From Lineus longissimus (Eukaryota > Nemertea > Pilidiophora > Heteronemertea > Lineidae): DNA of 64,000 nt. Within the stretch, counting starts at the first letter, position 1; each line of letters begins with the position of its first letter. A program made the position numbers and the translations under genes. Of the stretch, positions 53,601 through 61,465 are shown piece by piece. The notes below the pieces were generated by a model. The model made no database searches, was not told the origin of the DNA, and saw only the letters and a list, made by a program, of their open reading frames with translations. The stretch spans positions 14,999,431-15,063,430 of the forward strand of contig NC_088322.1 of assembly GCF_910592395.1 (NCBI RefSeq). Reading direction: 5' to 3'.

Positions 53601-56600
53601 CCTCCACACCATCGACTACGTCTTCAACTAGTACACCAACTTCAACTGTAATGTCCTCAACACTATCGACTACGTCTTCGACTAGTACACCAACTTCAAC
53701 CGTAATGTCCTCAATGCCATCGAGTACGTCTTCGACTAGTACACCAACTTCAACTGTTATGTCCTCAACACCATCGAGTACATCGTCTACCACTAGTACA
53801 CCAACTTCAACCGTAATGTCCTCAACGCCATCGAGTACGTCTTCGACTAGTACACCATCTTCAACCATAATGTCCTCAACACCATCGAGTACATCGTCGA
53901 CCACTAGTACACCAACTTCAACCGTAATGTCCTCAACGCCATCGAGTACGTCTTCGACTAGTACACCATCTTCAACCATAATGTCCTCAACACCATCGAG
54001 TACATCGTCGACCGCTAGTACACCAACTTCAACCGTAATGTCTTCAACGCCATCGAGTACATCGTCTACCACTAGAACACCAACTTCAACCGTAATGTCT
54101 TCCACACCGTCGAGTACATCGTCGACCACTAGTACACCAACTTCAACCATAATGTCCTCAACACCGTCTAGTACGTCGTCAACTGCTACACCATCTTCAA
54201 CTGTGATGTCCCCAACAATATCCCCAACGTCATCTTCTCCACCTGCCCCAACCATTACTGTGCCAACTACAGTCGCACCTACAGAAATCGACCCATCGGC
54301 CAAGTTTGACTTGAAGTTCGTATTGACGATTCTTCACAACTACACATCAAACATTGATGACCCGAATAATGCGGCTCACATGAACCTTGCGAATGCTGTT
54401 GTGTCTTTCGTAAGTACAACTTTGTTTTGTTGGCGAAAGATGAGAGTTGTCCTTCATTCTATTAACTTTCTAAGTTAACAATCATGATATGTGTCGGATG
54501 GGGGACCCACAGATTTGAGTACCAAAAACTTGAGCAGATGAGGTACCGTCTTGAAATCAGAACAACACTATTTTTCAGAAGAATCTCACCTGATAATCTC
54601 ACCATTTCAGTTGCGATTCATCATGAACTTCATCTTCCGTATTGTTTACGAAATTCCCAAGATAACGTAAGTCTTCATTTGTTTCGTTCCTTCCCAACAG
54701 TTGCTTAGTGATACTTGCACTGTTTACTTGCGTACATTTGGCCTCTTCCGGTTGGTCCTTTCCGGGAGGCAAATGAAGCAGAGTCCTCGCATTGGGAGAT
54801 TGTACACGTGGCTGGAAAGTGGAGTTGTATTGTGGAGAAAACACAAAATGACCATTCGAGTGAAAAAAAAGCCTCTGGAATAGAGATGTCTTGTACAATT
54901 TGTGATTTGCATTCGTCGAGAAGATCTCATTGGTTGATTTCAAACATGGAAATTGCGCTGACCAATCAGGTTTTAAATTCATTCTCTACATTTTTAGGAA
55001 AGGATCTGCCATTGTTGACGTGAACATGAACATTCCTTTAGAAGACCTGAAGATCGCATCAGATGCCGTTAAAGGGGATTTTAACCTCAGTGCCATGGTG
55101 TATGACGCGGTATACAATGCATCCATTCACAACATAACCGTTGATGGTGGTAAATCGGTGCAGTATGGTGAACTGCTGAAGTCCATAGAGAGTGAGTTTG
55201 ACCCATTGTTTATTCTCCATTTCCATTACAGTTCAAATCATGCACTTTTTTGCAAAGAAGTATATTTACAACGCAAAACCAAACTTGGGAAAAAAATAAC
55301 ACTGAGAATAATCCAAGTCAGATATGATCATCTCTGACATGATGTTTACAAAACACAATATTACTTCGAAAGCAGCCTATCCATGGAAGCGCACGTGATT
55401 TGTCTTAAGAACATCAGTGAAGGGATCCCGACTCTTTTGTCGCTTATAAATATCCTCAATTGATCGAATACTTAATTCAATACTTCAGGAGCCTTTCCGA
55501 AATCCTACAGTCCCTGTAACTCCAACCCTTGCAAGACGGGACGCAAATGCGTTGACCTACAACCAGAAAAGGAATATAACTTCTACTTCGTTTGTCAATC
55601 TAAGTGCAAGGACTACTTTTGTGGCATTTATTCCGAATGTCGTCTAGGCCCGGAGGGTGAACCTTCGTGTATGTAAGTACATGATCACATGTCAACGCAG
55701 AGGTCAGTGAAATCCAAGGCACAAACTCATATTTTGTCGGATGCAAACAAAATTATCCCACAAAACCAGCCAATGTGTCGCAGGTGTAGCCTACTAAATC
55801 GGGAAATCCGACTCAAGCAAAGATCAATCCAGTCAAGGAAGAACTAACCAATTGTAACAAATGTCCGCTTTTAGTCTTGTTTCTAATTTATTTTGTCTGT
55901 CAGTCTGACGAAATATGGTCATTTTCAGATATTCCGAGGCAAGTGTCAAGATTTTCATTGGAATCGCAATCGGTCTTTGCTTCGCCCTCATCACCATCGT
56001 AGGAATCATTTGCCTGATCTGCAGGTGGAGGAAGGCGGACACTAGATCAAGGTAAGGGTCAGACTCCCGTGTAACTTTAGTTAATGTTCCCAGGATCTGG
56101 TGTTCCATTCATGAGATGACAAAATAGGCCTGACATTAAAAAACCACGTCAGACAGAAAGCTGCAAACTTTGCTTTCCACGAGGGGAACTTCCTCCCCAG
56201 TTCGTCTGTCTCTTTTTCCATTCCCGTTGCAACATTTGTCGTGGGGAATACATGAGGGGGCGCCGGTACCACAGTCATGGCCTGTCACAACATTGCCCTA
56301 GGCTAGGGCCTAGGAGCGTCACACTCACCCATAACAGAATATCGGACGAGGCAGTGGTAGCAAACATACTTATTAGGAAGATTGTGAAATCGTCATGTTA
56401 AGTTCCCGGGAGCGCCAACTGTATGTTGCTTGTTCAAGTGTTGAAAATGCCATGGTGTCATAGTAATGTTCGATTCGAAGTTACACATATTGCATGTTCC
56501 TCTTCACTTTGCTCATTTCAGAAGGGAAGACGGGGAGAGCGACCCCACAATCCTAGGAATTGGTCCTGAGGTACACTCGGCCAGGAATGCTGCTTTTTTT

Positions 56601-58139
56601 GATGATGAGGTACATTTTCTGTATATCAAGAATCAATGACGTGTTGATATTCAACACTCATCATGAAACTGAAGTTCGCCTACTTTTAAGTTTGATGATG
56701 AACTAAAGAGGCTTCGTGGAACAAGCAGGGTGACTTGAGAAATTACATCTGTCCGCAGATAGTTCAGTTTGCAGGATTTGACGCCTCAATATAGGCTACG
56801 TGCTTGCCAATGCCAAATGCATTCCCATGCTTGTCTTAACCTACATATGCATTGTAACGTTACTGTAAATATCGGCAAATATCGTACAGTTTGTGTTGCT
56901 TCTTATGATTCCCTTTTTGTTTTCTAGTCGGACCAACAGTATGATAACTACGACTCATACCTGGCTTTCCAGACGGACTCCATCAGTAAGGCGGTAAGTG
57001 TCCAGTGGTACTGTTGCAAGCTGACAGTATGGTAATGAATTGGAAGCTGGCCTTCTGGTAGACCCTCGTCATACACATGCTACATTATTCACACACGTGA
57101 TGCTGACCTAAGAACAACGAAGGACGACGGAGGAGTAGGCGTGCACGAATTCATGAAATAAATTCGTAGAGAATTTGATTCTGTTACACCTCCTCTTCAG
57201 CAAGTTCAGTGAATATTTCTAATCGATATAATAAAATTTACTGTAACTACAATGTCGCCAGATTTATACGTCAAAATACAACTTTCAAGTTTAAGTCCTG
57301 AATGATTGATCGTTTTGGTTCACATAAGTGGCGTCTCCTGCTCCTGAAAAATGACCTAAAGCAAATCAAAATAACCTTCGATCTCAACTGCGTTTTCTCT
57401 CCTTCAGATGAATATTCCCCGCCCAAACATTAGTCCCGAGAAACTTGGCTTACATAGACTGACGCCTTCACTGGATCGCGGATCACCTTACGAACGAACG
57501 AGGGTAAGATTTCGATCATTTCTAAAGGACATTGCCCAAGTATTACAAAACAAGGGGATTGAGAAAATTCAGTTTGTTTCTGCGATCGGAAATGACCGTA
57601 TATATTTATTATATGTATTCATCAAATCCATTAGACGTCCGCCATCTTGTTTGCCTTACAAAAAACAACAATGTGTAAAATGCTGTGTACAAATCTATGG
57701 ACATATCTGCATTAAGTTTCTACCGAGTCTTTGTTGAAACCATGCCAGAGGCAATTAAAAATGGAGGAATGCCGATGAATTCCCATTCTGTCTCGTTACT
57801 ACATGTAAATATGAAAACGGTAGAAAACTTAAAAGCATCACCTGACATACCTGAATCTGATATTGGCTTTACATTCGAAATTCGTCTGTTCTATTAAAAT
57901 CGTAAAGGTAACGAAAAAGATTGACCAGTACGGGGTTCGAACCCGCGACATTCGCGTTATTAGCACGACGCTCTAACCATCTGAGCTAACCGGTCAGACA
58001 CATTCTCCTTCATACATCACGGGTGTTGATAACGTTCAATGTGGCTCAAATATGGTGGAAACATTTCTGATTCCTCGTCAGCTAACGTCAAACAATATAC
58101 TTTCATCAATCTTTTCAGGGAACCAACACTGAGCTTTGA
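47623..58139 (+). CDS. Giant transmembrane mucin C (SEA domain, Cys-rich module, TM), complete
   Basis: Coding exons: 47623-47671, 48003-54409, 54611-54666, 54998-55191, 55489-55672, 55929-56051, 56522-56609, 56928-56993, 57408-57503, 58119-58139. They total 7284 nt, or 2427 residues plus TGA. The start is at MVQIGVILLVIAVMAN, a signal peptide of the same length and phase as in B, with likely cleavage shortly after (near LQA-Q). Then a TVTVTKTVTQ segment, about 2000 residues of Ser/Thr/Pro repeats, SEA, eight-cysteine module, TM, and a tail ending NTEL. Predicted type I cell-surface mucin. It is the closest in tail sequence to B and shares the C-terminal pattern of A. All splice sites are GT/AG and phases agree with B. 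Confidence 0.9.
48240..54200 (+). repeat. Coding minisatellite of mucin C, 57/54-bp unit, about 100 copies
   Basis: The common 19-aa unit is TVMSSTPSSTSSTTSTPTS (15 Ser/Thr, 2 Pro). An 18-aa form lacks one Thr of the STT. Substitutions cluster at fixed places (TPTS/TPSS, VMSS/EMSS/IMSS). The two units just before the array (TVQPSTTSVG..., TVPPSTSS...) keep the older T-V-Q/P-P-S-T spacing of about 16 residues seen in A and at the end of B. Confidence 0.95.
54280..55191 (+). other. SEA domain of mucin C, encoded across three exons
   Basis: Begins at PTEIDPSAKF, then FVLTILHNYT and AAHMNLANAVVSF up to 54409. Exon 54611-54666 encodes LRFIMNFIFRIVYEI. Exon 54998-55191 opens at TKGSAIVDV with the putative G-S cleavage point. 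The HNIT sequon matches HNVT in A and B. Confidence 0.82.
55489..55672 (+). other. Eight-cysteine extracellular module of mucin C
   Basis: 184 bp with the same eight-cysteine spacing as A and B. Core: SPCNSNPC, GRKCVDLQPE, KCKDYFCGIYSEC, EPSC. Acceptor ACTTCAG, donor GTAAGT. Confidence 0.82.
55929..56051 (+). other. Transmembrane exon of mucin C
   Basis: Encodes YSEASVK, a hydrophobic helix (IFIGIAIGLCFALITIVGII), then CRWRKADTRSR. The juxtamembrane basic stretch is nearly identical to that of B. Confidence 0.9.
56522..58139 (+). other. Cytoplasmic-tail exons of mucin C (four exons)
   Basis: Exons 56522-56609, 56928-56993, 57408-57503 and 58119-58139. Shared boxes: SARNAAFFDDE, YDNYDSYL with DSISKA, and PRPNISPEKLGL. 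The C-terminus is GTNTEL and TGA; T-E-L fits a class I PDZ ligand. The tyrosines in the second box could be phosphorylation or sorting sites (inference). Confidence 0.85.
57922..57995 (-). tRNA. tRNA-Ile (anticodon AAT), antisense in last intron of mucin C
   Basis: Intact 74-nt cloverleaf on the minus strand with loop CTAATAA, T-loop TTCGAAC and discriminator A. Compared with 41576-41649, the second acceptor pair has changed from G-C to A-T on both sides (5' GACCGGT, 3' ACTGGTC), a compensatory change that argues for a maintained fold. A Pol III terminator (plus-strand A run 57914-57918) follows directly. It lies in intron 57504-58118. Confidence 0.95.
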
Positions 58140-59420
58140 AGAAAAACAACAAGTATTAAAGACTGCCAAGCAAATTAAATACGGGACGTTGGATAAGCCG
58201 GAGGTCATCATTTCGACAAAGCAGACGCGCATTGTGGGCTTGAGATTTCCCTTCCTTTTTCGTAGAAGGGGGATTATTTTAGGGGCCTGGTTGTTCAGCA
58301 TCAAATGTTTCTTCATTCGATGGACAATGCGATGATTTGTTTACCGTTCGCGACAACCACAACAAGAAACACCAGCGCCCCCTGTCGAACAGGCCACTCT
58401 TGGACAAACCTGCATTGTCGCATTCTACAAACTCAGGTGCTTCTGAATCATGTCATCATCTGTTTTGACATCGATTTTTTTTCTTGCCATAGAAGAGGGC
58501 TTTTTTTCACAACTTGTCAATTCCATGAGATGTTGGCTGATATTATAAAAGACTAGTAAATGCTTTTACTTTGAACTTCATGTACATTTACACTAGCCAT
58601 CTCTGTAGAAAACTGTAGTAACAGCATTTAGTAGTCTTTATAAATATTAGCCGTTGTCACTGCAAAGAAAATAGTCTAAAGTGACTGGAAACATCCTCAG
58701 TAGACGTAAATCCCTTTTATTTCTGGCAACGCCCATTTGTTTTGCTTGTAGTTAAACAGTATGGGCTGGACCCACGCCGAATCATTGTAACAAATATTGC
58801 AAACTGTCAAACATTGCGGCATTGTATAATAGAGATGTACATATACTGCCAACATTTCGAACGAGGTGGTCATGGCTTAGCGGGTGTGTAAAACACTTTC
58901 TTCTTCAGGTGACTTGTATTTACACTGGGTCGTGTTTGATTGGACACTCTTGTTCCATCCAACTACAATATCAATAACTTTATACTGTCTCGTACTTGAA
59001 CGTTGTGGTTTTGATGGACCGTGGGGTAGGAGATGCCTCTTTATAATGGCAAATTAGCGAAACATAATCTGACATGCCTAGCTCCAGTCTATAGTCTTCC
59101 TTTAAATGATGTCATTTCTTTCCTAATGGAGATTTAGGTATACAACAGTGACTGTGATAATTCGCATACGCCTAAAGCAGGATTTTGAAGGCATGGAGAC
59201 TTCCGGTTGTTTTGTCCAATCAAAAGCTGCCATTTCTTCTCCATAGTGAAGAATAGCCAAAACAAATGACTAATCAGAACTTGCTTTTGGAAATGCGGGT
59301 GCCCGTCATCTCTTCATGTGATCTATGTGTGATTGTATATTTTGTAACATGTTATTTATTTCGTATGTCATTTTCATTTAATCTGTCATTTTCATTAATA
59401 AAAACAATGTAAAAGAAAAC
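58140..59420 (+). other. 3' UTR / 3' flank of mucin C with candidate poly(A) signal
   Basis: AATAAA at 59397-59402, about 1.26 kb after the stop. Includes the ACAACCACAAC...AGCGCCCC segment shared with A (about 58352-58382) and the GGGCTGGACCCA element (58763-58774) shared with A and B. No open reading frame here has recognisable features. Confidence 0.5.
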
Positions 59421-61279
59421 AGTCTTGTGCCATTTACTCAATGAGCCAGCAACAGGCCGGGTGGCAGATCAGGATTTGTCATTGCGGAGTTCTCACAGGA
59501 GCAATGCACCATCTCCCTGAGGTGGAGGGGGGCACGAGCCCTACTAGTACTAGTCTACAGGGAAATCGACTCGGTTCCAGAACTCTTATGGGGTCCGCAT
59601 CTGTTAGCATTAGGTTAGCATTCCTTTTATGCTGCCAGTCAATCAAGTACCAACAAGAGTAGCGCTACACTCTTCAGTAATCATTGGATCTACTGGTACA
59701 TACATACATCCATATCATTCCTAGAACGTCTGATACTCAAGTCCTCCAAAGCCGCTGGTAGTAATGTGTTCACCTTTGGTTTACTTGAGGCCGCAAAGAC
59801 AATCCTCTAGGGCAGCGGTAGCGCAATGGAATAGGATCGGCCTCGTGATCAAAAGGTCGTGGGTTTGGCTCAGGGCCGAGGTTTCCCTACTGGTCGAGTT
59901 CAAGTGAGAGACTCCAAACAGTTGTACGGGGGTAATTTGGGCGCTCAATTGCGTACGCTGTACATTTTGCTGTACATTTTGCTGTATATTGCTACCATTT
60001 TATTGCGTACAGGGGAGCGGGTCCTAAAATTGGTGCGTACACGTACTTATTTAAAGTATTGCACCTTACAAAGAAAATAATATGTATACTTGATAGATTT
60101 AGTATTAATTGTTTTGTAAAATCAGAAATATAATCGTTTATTAATAGTTACAATATCATGTTCATTATCATTATGCATCAAGAAGAACGAGACTTACCGG
60201 TAATCAAGTACAAAGGCGACCGAGACAGAGACCAGCAGTTCCATAGATCGCCACCGTGAGGCCCCACCTATACAACCCACTGCCGTGTACTGATATCTAA
60301 TCGCTGGGTGTTTGCAGAGTGTTTGCTGAGTGGTTTTGCAGAGCATAATCTGGCCAAGATATCTCCAAGATATCTCGCGCCGTTCTCCCCCCTTTAGTGA
60401 GCAATCGGTTAAAGATGATCGTGTCGCTTAGACAACAAAATTTATCCGAGAAAATTGAACGATTTTGTCACTCTCGTGCAAATTGATGCGTATCTCTCAA
60501 TAAAGTGGCATACTTCATAAATCATAGTGGAATGTTTTTGATGAATTGGACGTTAAATGAGACGACTGACAAAATTCCCCCATTAGCAACATCATAAGGC
60601 CAGTGGCAAGAAAAAGGCCCCAAACCCCTCACTTACATCTTGCTTTATAAAAATATCACCTATATTTTATATGTTATCAAAAATTCATGGCTTATGAATA
60701 CATGATAACATCAAGTACATTATTGAGCCACTCTGTATATACAAGGTTGGACAAAATAATGCCCATAACAAACAGTTTTCAGCTCTTTATCAATCTTGCA
60801 TTAAGCGTTTTAAAGAACCAATTCCAAAACCAAGCTAACTACGACAACTTGAATCCATTAACGACTGCACTGGTCAGTTCCCAGTGAAGATGGTTAACGA
60901 AAATGAGAAAAAAATGGCCGAGACCATATGAAAACTAGTCTACTATTTTACAACTCTGATCATTATGGAGGTGAAATTAAGACCCGAAACCTGATGTATT
61001 GTATCAGTTTTTCACGCACGAGATGAGGATTTCGAGGTGAAACATCTGTATTGGTACCCGATTGTCTCATAGATGGCACTGCACAGATCAAATAAGACGA
61101 TTGGTCATGCATGTTTTCGTGTATGCTAAATATGTTTTCATGACTAAATCAGATTTTGTCCACTGGCCAAACTCGTCACCAGTCATATATATAATCATAG
61201 GATCCGACAGTGCAATCTTGGAAATCGAGATGCCACTGATCCAGTCAAGTTTTAACTTTTCCTAAAAGTACTCCACAGC
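59421..61279. other. Intergenic region between mucin C and the SLC6 gene, probably with the SLC6 3' UTR
   Basis: The two genes converge here. Contents: a tRNA-derived SINE-like piece (59815-59885), a short GCTGTACATTTT tandem (59955-59990), a TATACAAGGTTGGACAAAA motif near 60740 reminiscent of mariner-type ends, and unremarkable AT-rich DNA. A minus-strand AATAAA (plus TTTATT near 60135) could end the SLC6 transcript, but this is weak. Confidence 0.45.
59815..59885 (+). mobile_element. tRNA-derived SINE-like fragment with Pol III promoter boxes
   Basis: TAGCGCAATGG (59819-59829) fits a box A and GGGTTTGGCTC (59861-59871) is a degraded box B at the right distance. The middle, CGGCCTCGTGATC, does not fold into a proper anticodon arm, so this is not a functional tRNA. 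No second copy is seen in the window. Confidence 0.4.
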
Positions 61280-61465
61280 TCAGAACCTTGTGTCCGTCAT
61301 ATCATCAGTACTGTTCATATAGGCAGAGTTGTCGTAGCCGTGCTTTTCTTCGTATTGCTTGCCGGTGTCCTGGCATTGATGGTTACTTGAAACATATCGT
61401 CCTGTCCTATGTTTTTCAAGTGCTGGACCCCATTTAAGACTGGATTCGTTGGCCGCCCTGCATGC
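61280..61465 (-). other. SLC6 last coding exon, cytoplasmic C-terminus
   Basis: 62 codons including the stop. Starts ACRAANESS, then [14 protein letters not shown], a polar Tyr-containing segment, and ends DMTDTRF. Acceptor GTTCCAG. The tail has several Ser/Thr/Tyr residues and no hydrophobic segment. Confidence 0.9.

Noticed and set aside
59815-59885. Functional tRNA gene
   Set aside because: Box A and a degraded box B are present, but no anticodon stem or acceptor stem can be formed.
60180-60270. Possible extra minus-strand exon with a good donor (CGGTAAGT on the minus strand near 60195)
   Set aside because: Neither open frame resembles a known protein, no acceptor was convincing, and the SLC6 stop already lies upstream at 61280.
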